A DNA stretch of 64,000 bases, taken from the NCBI GenBank assembly GCA_021029095.1, contig JAJOHG010000111.1:23203-87202 (forward strand), written 5' to 3'. The position numbers and the translations under genes are program-made. Under the pieces are notes generated by a model, which made no database searches, was not told where the DNA came from, and was given only the letters and a program-made list of their open reading frames with translations. Positions 24,145 to 35,691 of the stretch are shown here, piece after piece (position 1 is the first letter of the stretch; the number at the start of each line of letters is the position of its first letter). This DNA is from Phellopilus nigrolimitatus (Eukaryota; Basidiomycota; Agaricomycetes; Hymenochaetales; Hymenochaetaceae).

Positions 24145-25400
24145 ATGGATAGCAACACATCGTTCGCTCCTCCTGGGGAGTCCGCCGCAGATCTCTGGCT
24201 CGAGAGATCCAATTTCTCTGGGTCTCTTCTCGGAGGCGTCGCTTACGGTGTGCCCTGCTATTCTTCTCATTCATGCCGCCGTATTGTTACTAGTCGTTGA
24301 CTCTGTAATATTCTAGGGGTTCATTTGTCTATTTTCGTGGCGACCACCTACTGGATGACGCACGCACGGTCGAGAAGCAAAATTTCATGGCCTTTCCTCG
24401 CCTTCGCATGCACCATGCTCGCGCTCGGCACTATCCAAGTTGGCTGCAACACCAAGTTCGATGAGATGATGTTTATTGACGATCGCAACATCCCCGGAGG
24501 TCCTGATGCGTGGCTAGAAACAATGTATGATGTGCCCGTTGACGATCTGGGAAATACGGCATACATTGTTGCGAATTTCCTTGCGGATGGCGTACTTGTA
24601 AGCCTTTATCTAGTTATATTCATTTCGCTTCTTTTAACTGTGTTATGCAGTTATACCGCTTATTTGTAGTTTGGAACAACTACTTTGTTGTCGTCATTCC
24701 CTTCCTTACATATCTAGCATCAACAGCGCTGTCAATTCTGACGCTATACCAATTGGCCCTCCCAGGTGCTAGCTTGTGGTCTAAGACGACCGTCGTCTTT
24801 GCGCTGCCATACTGGTCTTTGACCATCGCACTTAACATTGTCATGACTCTCGGCATTTCCGTCCGCCTACTCTTCTTATGGCGACTGGAGATCAACACGT
24901 TTGGAATAGAACAGTCCGAATCTAATTTGTACACGTCGGTTGTATCCATGGTTATCGAGTCCGGCGCCATGTATTCTATCACGGGCCTGGTGTTTATTAT
25001 CTGCTACGCGCGGAACAGTAACGTGCAGAATATTGTTCTGCCTGTATTGGGTCAGGTCATGGTGTGTTATCTTTTGAAGCTTTCGAGCTATGCCACTTGA
25101 CGTTCTTATTCATAAGGTTTGCAGTGTATTGCCCCCGATCTTATCCTGCTTCGCGTTGCTTTGGGACGTGCTTGGACCAATGACACCTCAACGCAAATTT
25201 CGAACTGGCAGGTAGCTCGACCTTCTACCTGGTTTAGGTCGACAGGGAATGGGATGACGACAACTCAATTATCAACTTCTACAAATGTGCCAATGGAGAA
25301 TATTACTGGGACTTTGGCCTCCGATGATGCAGTTTCTGGCGATAAGACTTCCTTCGTGTTGACGAAGCTTCCGGAAAGCGGTGTCGAGGATGCGGTGTAA
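24145..25400 (+). CDS. Seven-transmembrane protein of the agaricomycete type
   Basis: Exons 24145-24247, 24317-24597, 24651-25061 and 25125-25400; phases agree, 356 aa. The start is MDSNTSFAPPGESAADLWLE. Helix 1 follows from SLLGGVAYGVHLSIFVATT. Further hydrophobic segments: FLAFACTMLALGTIQVG, YIVANFLADGVLLYRLFVVW, YFVVVIPFLTYLASTALSIL and LTIALNIVMTLGISVRLLFL. The family-typical VIESGAMYSITGLVFII precedes the last helix. The tail is polar and Ser/Thr-rich. Same broad class as the minus-strand gene at 11229-12625, but clearly diverged. Start chosen because the first splice junction then keeps frame. Confidence 0.88.
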
Positions 25401-25627
25401 TTGCTGACTTACGTTGCAACGTAGTGCTCGCTCAAGCTTGATCCAATGTGTCTCGTCGCTTGCGGCCTTTCTCTTTTGTATTTAACTGGAAGCAAATATA
25501 ATAATATGAACCACAGAGTCCTTACATGAATAAACGTCTTTTCCTTCTCTCTCTCATACGGGTCCATTCCATCTATCCAAGGATACTGCCCTAGTGCGTC
25601 AATACATCGTGATTACCACCCATCTCA

Positions 25628-26106
25628 ACTGTGTGCACAGCGGGCAGAGTAATGAGAGCACGCCACGCAGATACCACAGCGACGTATCGCCAAAGTGTCC
25701 TTCGAGGGCTCATTGTAAGAACGTTTCCGGGTGCTTTCCCACAATGTGCGTACGTTCTGGTGGGACATGCAGGAAGCGAATCGAATGCGCGTTCAGCCTG
25801 CGCTAGGGATCGCGTCCGTCTTGTGCCTTCGCGAAGTATAGCTCAGCAGAGCTTCGCGCGGCAAGCGCATGAGAGGCGCGATGCTAGCTGCACACCTGGG
25901 AAGAGGGTCGTAATTTCTTCTTTCTGACTTACGCGGTGTGGTCCACCTTCGAATACAGTTGTACATGTACATTAGCGGACAAGCGGAACCAAAGCGCCGA
26001 ACTGGGACTTGCTATTGCGCTACGGGAAAATACAGCGGGATCAAAACTAGCTCGCGCTGTCCGTGTTGCAAAGACCTCAGTGTACCAGCAGCGTGAGCGA
26101 GTGTGT
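25628..26106 (+). repeat. Dispersed repeat, copy A (direct repeat with 40381-40854)
   Basis: Both copies run in the same orientation and share, among others, GCAGCGGGCAGAGTAATGAG, TCCTTCGAGGGCTCATTGTA, GTATAGCTCAGCAGAGCTTC and CACACCTGGGAAGAGGGTCG, ending at CAGCAGCGTGAGCGAGTGT. No coding capacity is evident. Immediately after copy A begins the segment that is also found inverted at 13333-13497. Confidence 0.9.
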
Positions 26107-26109
26107 CTT

Positions 26110-26262
26110 CCATGTCACGTGCCATCCCGTGATCTGAAAAATTCTTACTCTTACATGAGTCTCTAGTCTATATGAGATAAATATAAATACAAGAAATCTG
26201 CCGCGCCCGCGTTACCACCTCCCCGATGGCACCGCTTGCAGATCGAGCTTGTGCACTGCTAC
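26110..26262 (+). repeat. Copy of the segment found inverted upstream of GCV1
   Basis: Matches the reverse complement of 13333-13497, including CATGTCACGTGCCATCCCGT at one end and GATGGCACCGCTTGC near the other. It lies between dispersed repeat copy A and the phosphotransferase pseudogene. Confidence 0.85.
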
Positions 26263-26380
26263 TTCGAGCCCAGCTCTGGTCGGCCCGCTAAGAAAAGGTT
26301 GTGCAGCCTTTCTCTCTTTAGGCGGCGTGCTGGCTGGTTTCTTACATTCTTCCCCCACCCCACCCCACCTCCACATTGAC

Positions 26381-27161
26381 ATGTCCTGCCTTGGGAGTGC
26401 GAGGGTCGTCTTCAACTTGCTGAAAGCTCCAGTCTCACTGCGCTCGTTATACTCTTCCTTCACGAGCTCCATCTCCACCACGACATGTTTGGTGCCACAT
26501 CGCGCCTTCTCCATCATGGCAAATTCTTATGACGACCTTTTCGACTACACGTCAGGGCGCTGGGCGTAAGTCTCATACATTTTGTTCTATAACGTATATT
26601 TCTGACCCGTAATTCAACTTGTTCAGATTTAACGATGCTCTTCGCCACGCAGAGCGGAGGCTCGTTTTCGACGTCGAGGGCTTACGTCGACTTGCAGCGC
26701 AGTCTGTTGGTCGAAGTCCTGCTGATGTCGTCAACTTATCAAAGCTCGCCGAGGGCGGATTCAACCGTACCTTCCTCATCACCTTGTGCGACAACTTCCA
26801 AATGGTTGCTCGTATTCCATACCCGGCTAGGTCCCCAAGTACTACGCTGTGGCCAGCGAAGTGGCCACAATGGAGCTCCTCCGTTCCTCTGGACTGCCTG
26901 TTCCCGAGGTATACGGATACTCGCCTGCATCGGACAACGCCGCGAAGACTGAGTGCTTCTTTATGGAATTTATGAGAGGTACGAAATATGTTCGGCCTCG
27001 GACCGGAGGGCTGGGTGCCCACTCGGCACTATGAGGAGGCCGTGGCACTCTGCAAGCAGAAAAAGGAGGAGGCGTTGACGGAGGCCGAGTCGGAGGAGGA
27101 ACATGCGGAGATCATGGGGCACTGGCCCTGGGATGACATGGACGAAGGGAAATATATGTAA
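26381..27161 (+). pseudogene. Internally deleted AIM9 / aminoglycoside-phosphotransferase-like gene
   Basis: A presequence-like start (MSCLGSARVVFNLLKAPVSL) leads to DDLFDYTSGRWA, a GTAAGT intron, and FNDALRHAERRLVFDVEGLR through LAEGGFNRTFLITL and FQMVARIPYPA. This is the N-lobe of the fungal APH-like family. A frameshift near 26830 then moves the homology (KYYAVASEVATMELLRSSGL) to another frame. After FFMEFMRGTKY the kinase core is missing. The sequence jumps to the family's C-terminal tail, GPEGWVPTRHYEEAVALC ... HWPWDDMDEGKYM, ending at 27161. The catalytic HGD and DxD region is absent, so no kinase activity is possible. Family knowledge is from memory. Confidence 0.8.
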
Positions 27162-27470
27162 TGAATCGAGTTAGATATTCCGCGAAGTTGTATCTTGAGA
27201 TGAGCAGCAGCGTGATCTCAGACGATCGAGTCATCGCAGTGTTCAGTCATGATAATTTCGCCTTCAGATTGCGATTTCCCATTCTCCTACGAATGACTGA
27301 CTCGTGCATGGCAGGGTATCGGGAACTTGTTCTTTTCCTGCGCTTACTATACAATATTTCTTCGGGTCTCAGAGTTCGCTTGGACATGCAATATCAGAAC
27401 TGTATTCACCGAAGTCTCCGCTATGTCAAGAACGTCAGTCATGCCCCCGTACAGATAATTTATCATCATA

Positions 27471-30400
27471 TCATCTCACAGTGCTTATCTGCTTCTCTAG
27501 CTCCTGCATGGCTGCCTCCGCCGAGACGAAATTCAGATACGCCGCAACGGTCGATGCTACCTCCATCTGTGATGGCTCTCTCCTCCTTTTACTTAGCTCC
27601 AGCTTGAATTTCATTTCTTCGTCATGCAGAAATTGTGCTATAGCGGATTTCGCCGCCGTTCGACCGACTTGCATTGTACGCTCCAATGCAGATTCCGCGG
27701 ATACCCTCAGAGAGGCGACGCTCGGACGAATCATTTGTTCGTATAACTCTTGAAGAAGTGTCTCTTCTCTAATGAGCGTGTATTCGTCCTGAACACGTTG
27801 GAGCGACTTGTTAGATCGAACTTTTCATTCAAAAATCTCATCTGTTCGTGGACCATTACTTACCGAAAAACACAGACCGGCTTGTATCTCAACATACGAC
27901 ACTTGTATGCTGAAGTCAATTGGATCCAAGTCCTCGATAGCCCCATTTACGTAGTTCGTTTCCACGACCATCTTGTCCACAGCAAAATCATCTTTTCCGA
28001 GCTTGTTTTTAATCACGGAGGTCAGAGTGTTCAATTGCACCGTAATCTCTTCTCTGAAGGTCTCGTGTTGTAGCTTCAAGACAATAGCCTGCATGTCCAA
28101 CTCCAATTCGCGTTTCATCCTTTTCAGGACGTCTTGGACTACAATTTCGGAGGAGCGCCAGTGGCAGAACCGAATCTGACCTTCGCTTTTAGTGTAGTCC
28201 TCATACTCCTGCGAGATATCCCGACAATTACCATTGTCAAATAGAGAGGTATGACTGTCCAGCTTAATAGACGCACCGTGTGAGTCAAAATGAAGACCTG
28301 CTTTACGTCCTCGTAGTTTTCTTTAGCTTTCACAGTCAATCTCGTCTCCAACTCGGTCAGGAGGTTTTCAATGCGCATTTTTGCGTTCGAACGGAGTTCT
28401 TGTTCTTCCTTGTCCCACGATTCCTGTACAAGAGCGATCTGTCTCTGGGCTTCACGGAACGTATCCCTTAATTCTTCGGCCTCTTCTCTTGAGTGTTGCA
28501 TTTTGAGGAGAATCGACCTGCTAACTTCTCAGGTAAAGTATCCTAGAAGTCAAAAGTCTAAATGCGTACTCACGAATGGAAAAGGGAGGCCTTATGAAAT
28601 TGAAGAGCTGTTGACTTCAAGCTGCGGCGAAGAGTTTCAGAATGAGCGTTTCCCACCACATCCCGCGTGATCCGAACCACCGTTTCTTCCAATCCACTTT
28701 CCACAACCGTTTCTTCAAGCGCAATCCTCCAATCCTCGTCTGTAAGTGACCTGAGAGACCGCCTCGCGAGTTTCTCTGAGCTTCCCAATATATGCTTCGC
28801 ACACTTATGTTTTGGCATTAGGAAGACAAGTTCACTGTGTGACACAAGGTACTCACGGCGCGGCAAGGCTCTGGAACATTCTCGTCGAACAGGTTGTCGT
28901 ATGTTGGTTTTCCTTCCTGTGACATTTTGAGAAGAATTTGGGCGCCGAGCCCTAAACGAGATGAGCAGGCCACACATTCGACTTTCAGGTCATTCGATTG
29001 CGAACTGAACTCGCTCAGCACTCTTTCTATTAGTGCATTAACATGCTCGGGTGTCTCGACCTGGACCAGCTCATAGTCAGTGATCTACAAAAATTAATGT
29101 CTGAACTCTGCCGACCTGATCAAGATGCGTGCAGACAATTAAAGGAGGCTCTTCAAGACCGGTAGTGTCGCGCAGAATCTTGGGAAGTGCTGTACTCCAA
29201 TCATTCTTTGACACTTCTTTAAGCGAAACTATGGGAATGATAGCGGAAACTTCTTGGCCAACCAAGTTGATTAGTTCTTGAAAACCGAAGTGCTGATATC
29301 ATAAGTAACAGGTAAGATCTCAGTCCAGTTGATGCTGACTTACGCTTTCCACATATTCGCCGACTCCCTTAATCGAAACCATTTCGTTCAGTTTACCGTC
29401 TGCAGGATTTACAGAAATACGTACAGGTAAATCAAATATCTGCTTACAAGTCTCAGTCGTGATCATTTTCTTTTCATAGGACTGTCAGGCCCACCTCAAA
29501 TTCTCCATCCGGTGTCACATTTCGAAGACTTTCAAACTCGACGGTCATAAGGGGCCAATGATGGTCCACGTCAATCTTTATACCGAACGAGCAGCATAAT
29601 CTCACGATACAATTCACTTGAGAAAGCTGTCCAAAGATAAGATAAAATTAGTAAGATAAATTAATCAGAACGGAGTGATTTCGATGGCACCAGCATCATA
29701 ACTTGATGGTCCCCGTGCGCTTCGGTCGGGAGGACAAATGCCGGACATTTAAAGATTTCCCAACTATCCCGAACAGAAGGCATTAAGTTTTCCCAAGCCA
29801 ACTTAAACTCGCCTCGAGAAGTGCCATCTATGCCTGTTGATCTAAATGTCAACATTTACTGCAGATTTTAATGAGTAGAGTTTCCACCTTTCGATCCTCC
29901 TGACTGATTGAGAAGAAGGCGAAGAGCTTCGATGCCTTTCTGGAAGTTGGACACCGAGTTAGGCTCGCAGATCACAAGATGTGGCTCTGTTTCCCCCTTG
30001 ACATGTCGTATACGACACGGCCATGCAGTCGAAGGAAGCTCTGGAGAGAAAAAAAAAAAAGAAGTCATCGTGTAAATGTTCTGTGACTTCCTTTAGAGAT
30101 ATGTAAGCCCCACCGTCTGACGGAAGTATTTTGCGGCCTAGAAAGGCATCAAGGAAAAGCGATTTACTGAGACAACATGAATATAGTTCTGTAAGTCGAC
30201 CCGGGTGTCAAAAATCACAGGCGTACCCAGACTTCACCATACCACATAGTGCGACAGAAAATCCCCTCGTCTTCTCGCGCTCGATCTCTTTGCGGACGAG
30301 CATGCCAATATCCTGCATAAGGTCTCTGCGCTGTCCAGTTACCTCGGCCGCTGTAATCTCCAAATCAACATCAGATTGACCATAGTTTCCTTTCTCATCT

Positions 30401-31350
30401 CTGCAGCTCGGTTGAGAGACCGAGGAGGTCATCTGAGGAGGCCTAGCGCATGCATCGGCTATTGGCAGTGGTAGCGATGTGAGTTCAGCATCTAGAAAGT
30501 GTGACATATGTTTTAACAGCAAAACATAACGCTCATCAGATAGCCAATCGCGTTTGGTGCCATGACTACAATTATGCTTGAAATCGGTGATCCAAGATCG
30601 ACCCAGCTCCCGATATACGTCAGCACAGTGCGATTTTATGCTGCAGTGGGAGTTCATAAGGGCTAAGATGGGAGCTACGTCTTCGAATTCTCCGTGGCCG
30701 ATGGAAACGTTGAAGGGGTTCTTTCGGAAAGTAAATTCCAAGAAGTTGGAGATAATGTCGATGTGAGCTGGGCCCAGCGAATCAGATGCTGATTTATTCA
30801 AGATTAGTTCCAGACGAACTCGAAGGTGATCTTCATAAACAGAAAAGATATATGTAGATTGTTCTCGGATGCGCATTCGAGATTGCGCTAGCTCTTGGGG
30901 CGCCTGATGAAGCAGTGTGGCCGCTAAGCTGCTGAGGTGTGTCTCATCCTTGGTAAACAGTGAGCGACTATTTTCTTCGGCTGGATTAGACGATGGAAAA
31001 TGCCTCGCTAAAAGCGGTCCTATACTCTTTTCCTCGCCCATGAATAAACCTCTAGCTGTCAAGGTCTCATCGTTCAGCCTGACGATACCATTGTATACTG
31101 CTTCCTGTTCCTGAAACGAAGTAAAAACATGGCCAATTCGTAGAAGGATATCGAGACGATCGGCAGTTTTCATTATCTCCTCCCTGAGCGCCGCTAGATC
31201 CCGTGTGTACTGCTCAATAGTATCGCTGGCGATTTGGGGGCCAGACTCCACCTCGCTGGCTTTCCAATTGAGAATAGAGTCTGCGATGGCGAGCACGTCT
31301 TGCGAGGTCTTAAAGGCCGCGATTAACGCGGAGTTAAGTAAATCGGCCAT
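27471..31350 (-). CDS. Large dynamin-like GTPase, paralogue A
   Basis: ATG 31350 to the stop at 27471, with about 14 exons. Exon 1 (30228-31350) encodes a helical N-terminal region (IADSILNWKASEVESG, RLDILLRIG). It ends at the P-loop CGMVKSG|KSLFLDAFLG, which is split by an intron. G2-like LPSTAWPCRIRH follows. G3 DLPGVGEY is encoded by a 15-nt exon (29425-29439) plus a 24-nt exon (29344-29367). The G4-like motif is VCTHLDQV. The C-terminal half is long, charged and helical, a stalk-like region ending LEKQISTVR. These features place it near dynamin/GBP-type large GTPases, which remodel membranes or sense pathogens in other organisms; its role here is unknown. It is divergent to paralogue B at 35692. 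No disabling mutation found, but not every intron was mapped. Confidence 0.75.
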
Positions 31351-32200
31351 GATGCGTCAAAAAAGTCGAAACTGTTTGGGCTGAGCTTGTCGCGGAAAAC
31401 AAGAACTGTAGTACCAGAGTTCAGATAGAGAAAGAGATGTACATGTGTACAGCCTTACGGTTGCCTGATACCAAGGAAGCTGAAACGCTGCGTGTTCTGC
31501 TGGGCGGCGGAGGAGAGCGAGGTCCACGCGCTTGCGGGCAGAAGATTGATATTGTCAGGGTGAGCAAGGAAGACCTTGCAGAGAAGTCGGAAGGTGTGGG
31601 ACGCGCGTTTCTGGAGTATGCGTATAGTTGGTGGATCCGTGGCGACGTACTCGTCGAGAATGCGAAGGAGGAATACGGGCTTGCGCTCGATAGAAGGCTT
31701 CAAATTAAGGAAACACGGTCAGAGGAAATTTTTCAAAGCTTTGTTGGGAACCGGAAAAGGAGGTATGCATTTCTTTTCGAATACACTTACAGCTTCCGCC
31801 AGGAGAAGAAATATTGTTTTTGGACAGTCAATAATTAGCGGCTGTCGGCAAAAGAGCGGACGGAGTTGCTCTTGAGCTTAATGCAGCCATGAGGACGGTG
31901 TATTCCAATTGCTGCACTTCATCCGCATTTTTGTGCAATAGAAGACCCCTTTTACTGGCACACAGTCACGGAGCACGAAGGCATTGGGTCTGAACTTCGT
32001 GGCAGAGTACGTACAGTCGAACTTCTCATAATGGATAAAATGTCTTCTCTGGCGCGGGACACGACCGCTGGACACCAGGGTCCTTCCTCACGTGAGTTTC
32101 GGCGACCTCCGAGGTTCGTGCACACCACTGACTTCCTTTTCAAGGCAAAATCGCCGTCGTGCATGCATTGCTCAAGGTTTTTAGTGAATTGCTTATGGAG
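31351..32200. other. Upstream region of GTPase A, with a possible gene fragment at 31455-31703 (minus)
   Basis: On the minus strand, LLRILDEYVATDPPTIRILQ continues to LLCKVFLAHPDNINLLPASA and then to a stop at 31455. It looks protein-like rather than random but has no start and no recognised family. It probably belongs to the gene debris that fills the gap between the two GTPase genes. Confidence 0.35.
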
Positions 32201-32214
32201 GAAGTAGTTTTATC

Positions 32215-33606
32215 ATTCGTGTACATACAAGAACATATCGAGACGATACAGAAATAAAACAGAAAAACCACCATCTCTGACTGCGCTCCCGCTGACGATG
32301 TGCAGGGACGGTGGTGGGGATAGCAGCCCATGGTACGGATACGTGCCCTTGCCAGCGGGAAGCGCGCCGAATGGCGCCTTGCTTGATCCTGAACTGGAGC
32401 TCTGGGCTCGACGAAGAGGGAGCTCGAAGAGTTTGAAGACGCGCTGTTGAAGTAATGCGGGCACAGCCCACTCGTGAGGCCGGAGACTCGCATTTGCGTT
32501 TGCGTGAGGGCTGCTTGCGGGCGACGTATTTGTGCCGTTCGGAGCAGGCGCACGTCCGCGCTGCATGGCAATGCGGCTCCAGAGCTGCATGTGCTACGCA
32601 TCGAGCGTCTTGAGTCTTGAGTGTAAACGAGCTCACGTCCAAGAAGCTGCTGAGCCCGCCAGCAACTCCGTTGAGCTGCGACAGGATCTGACCCCCTGAC
32701 TCATGGGTAGGTTGCTCTGATGTTGCTGCTGATGCTGCTGGGCGCTGGCGCTTCCACAACTGAAGACCTTGCTCGCTGCAACAACAAACAGGCCCAGGAA
32801 TTGGTTGAACACGGAGTTCACGTTCTCATTCGCCCTGTCCACGTGGGAGTGTGCGTGAGCACCGCACATCGTTTCCAGGATGAATGCGGTGTGCACGGGT
32901 GTGACGCTGAAGCCCGCAGCGCCCGCCTGGCCGCCCCAGAATGTGCCTAAGCCGCCACGGATGGCCGCGAGTCGCGACGGCGTCGGGAGGTCCTCATGCG
33001 TGTTCGGCTTGATCACGGAGCTTGAAGGCCCTGGAAAGCGAAGGAGAGCGGAGTGAGCGGGCTGAGTGGTGCAAGCGGCGGCAACATTGGCGAGGCCCGG
33101 CCATCGAGAATCGCCTTCCTGAGCGTGACGGCCTCCTTCCGGAGCGCGTCATTCTCTGACTTTGCACTGCCGAGCTCCGACCGGATTGCATCGATCAGTC
33201 GGCCACGCTCTGCCATGTCGCCCTCGAGTGTGTGGATGTATCTTAATTAAAGTGAATTAAAGATAATGAAAGACGAAATTGTAATGAGACATACCCTTTC
33301 TCACACGAAAATTACGCGCACTGGTCTTATTCCGCCACTCGTGCTTTTCCATGCAGCTCAACTTCTGGTGCTCCTCAGCGCTCGAGAGCCAGTTGTTGTC
33401 CTCGTTCTCGCTGCCATCCCCCTTCTCGCCGTTGGACAGCGAGCAGAATATACTCGGCGGTGCCGCGCGGGAAAGACGGACTCCTTCATGATACCGCCGT
33501 AGAGCAGTATGCGGCAGCGCGTGGCCTTTTCCCGGCTCCCAAATCTTGACGGGTGCAATAACGAGCTCGTCGTCATCGTCGCCGCCGCCGCCGTTCTCAT
33601 CCTCAG
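32215..33606 (-). pseudogene. Decayed bZIP transcription factor
   Basis: The minus strand reads DDDDELVIAPVKIWEPGKGH ... RNKTSARNFRVRK, a bZIP basic region with the N-x2-SAR-x2-R pattern. An intron (33241-33291) follows, then YIHTLEGDMAERGRLIDAIR and SENDALRKEAVTLRKAIL, the leucine-zipper side. Downstream homology continues in another frame (NTHEDLPTPSRLAAIRGGLG, FWGGQAGAAGFSVTPVHT) after a stop, then again as MQLWSRIAMQRGRAP. There is an in-frame stop upstream of the basic region and no usable start. The splice junction between basic region and zipper also appears one base short. So several independent disruptions are present. Confidence 0.7.
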
Positions 33607-33689
33607 AAGCCTCCTACTCGCGCGCGGACGGTGCGGGTGTCCTAATGAGTTGGGTGTCGTTTGCGAACTGAAAGGCGGGTAAGTGAGTA

Positions 33690-34484
33690 AGGAATGGACG
33701 GAGGCGGAGAAGAAACTCGCAGTCTGTCAGGCCTTCCTCTTTCACCTTGCGTTTCACGTTCTCCATAACCTCGCTCACCGAAGCGCGGTCGAGGTCGTCA
33801 CGCGCCTTCATGAGGCCCCTCGACGGACGCCACGTTCTGGCTGTGCACCTTCGCGAACTCGCAGGAGGAGAGAGAGAGACGAGGCTCTTGGAGGCCCCGA
33901 GGAGCGCGAGAACAAGCTCGAGGACTTCGAACTCCTCTCGAGCTCCTTCACGGACTTTGACCGTGGCGCGTGCCGATCCGACTTGGCCGCGTTCGCGAGC
34001 GCGGCGAAGTACGCGACGAGGAACACGTCCGAGCAGCTCAAGGATGGACACGTTGAGGAACTGCTGATATGTTGCCCATGTATTCGCGCATTGTCTGGAC
34101 GATCTGGTCCATGTTGCCGTCGTACGTACCAGGCGGGTTGAAAACGTTGGCGCGTCGTGGGGCGCATGTCATGGAAGACGATGTCGATGAGCGTCTGCGT
34201 GCACTTCTTCGCGACATCAAGGTAGCCGTCGATCGCGTCGTTGAGGCGCTCCGCGATGAAAACCTTGTAATTTTCCGACACGAGCGGTTCGAGGCGCGCG
34301 GAGCGTAGTCCACGCACTTGATCTGGTTATTCGCGAAAGCGATGCAGTGCTCGCCGAGCCCGCCCGCGACGTCCTCCGGCGGCTTGTCAGCGGTCTGCTT
34401 TTTGTACTCGGCCTCGCGCATGATGCGCGCGCTCTCGCCGACTACGCATGCGAGAATTGCACCCTGGCCAATGGCGAGGTCAAT
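33690..34484 (-). pseudogene. Decayed 3' part of exocyst subunit SEC6
   Basis: The minus strand carries exocyst-Sec6-like segments in changing frames: IDLAIGQGAILACVVGESAR; ALANNQ-like AFANNQIKCVDY; SARLEPLVSENYKVFIAERL continuing NDAIDGYLDVAKKCTQTLID; YDGNMDQIVQTMREYMGN; QQFLNVSILELL; FLVAYFAALANAAK; FEVLELVLALLGASKSL; MKARDDLDRASVSEVMENVK. Visible lesions include a short deletion after KCVDY, a duplicated GTAC in TGGTACGTACGACGG, a one-base insertion before TATCAGCAG, and a deletion after LELL. Only the C-terminal portion is present; it starts at an exon boundary (34484). The intact SEC6 must be elsewhere. Assignment is from memory of the family. Confidence 0.75.
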
Positions 34485-35691
34485 CTGTAAAATTCTTATC
34501 TGGGTTTATACCATCACTTTTGGTTATTCATTATGAGAGGTTTGATACTCGGCATTATCCGAGCATTTTTGGGACACGTCACAGCCGCACCACAACTTGT
34601 ATTCGCCATACTCTCCATGCAAATTCAGCTTTCGCGCGGGCATATGGCTATTTTCCCGCACAGGGGCTTGCCTCTAAGCCAGCTCTATCGTCTCCGGCAG
34701 TAGATGCTAAGGCACGAGTGAACTTTGAATGGCCAAGTGCTTCTAAAGGCTACCACGGAGTATGATCGATGCACTCAAGGGTACGTGCCCGCAGTGCATG
34801 CGGCCCTTGTGCGTTCTATGCGGATTGCGCACCGCTGCTGCAAGTCTGCAAGATCTGTGCGTATCCCATTTTCTTGTGTGAAGGGAAGAACTAGAGGCAG
34901 CAGTTTTCTCGTGCATGTCATCCTCTAGTCCATTTCAAGGACCAACGTGCCAGCTAGATACACTTATTCAGTCCTCCTGACGCGCAGATAACGAAGAAAG
35001 CACAGGTTCCATGCAATAAGATGCATGTTATCATTGTGTAATGGCTGCTTGTCAAATAGAAGATCACTTGGTCCATGGGGATCGCTGTAAGTGCCACAAC
35101 ACGTGCTCGATTAAAACTAATTATGGCTTTTCAGTGAATGCTGGGCCCGCAAGAACAAGGTTTCCATATAAAATATCAAGCAAATGCTTGACCTCACATC
35201 GACGGCAACGTCTCATCTCTCAAGTCCGCGGTCCCGAATGACTCTCTGAGGCTAGGCTGTATCCTCGTGCCTCTTCAGTTACGTCTCATTCCTCCATCGG
35301 TTCCCACTCTGGCTTCACGCCTTGAGGATGCCTTGAGGATGGGAGATTAAAGAGCGCTCAAATACAAGAACCTGGTTCATTTCTTCTATCACACAGAATG
35401 CAGGCGGTACTGATGCATGGTACGCATAATGGCAATGTAAAGACCAAGGAAGCGTTCAAAAGTGAACTCATCTGCTCTTATCGGCAACGACACTAAGTTA
35501 TATTTTCTTTTGTCAAGAAAAGGTTTACTATCTCATCTGGAGTACCCGGCCTCGAGGCTATTGTGAGGCTATACATATACGTCTTTCTCAGAGTTGAACC
35601 CTCACTCGTAGTTCCTGTCTTCCGCGACGCATCTCTGCTTCAGCGACTCTCAACCTGGTCTTGATCTTGCTCAACACGTTTACGTTTCCTC
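34485..35691. other. Upstream region of GTPase B, nothing else recognised
   Basis: No coding sequence or repeat could be supported. It should contain the promoter of the gene starting at 35692. Confidence 0.4.

Noticed and set aside
31437..31838. 133-codon plus-strand frame upstream of GTPase A
   Set aside because: It lies opposite a more protein-like minus-strand fragment and has no splice or family support.
33683..34317. Plus-strand frames of 79-152 codons
   Set aside because: Antisense to the SEC6 relic, whose similarity is on the minus strand.
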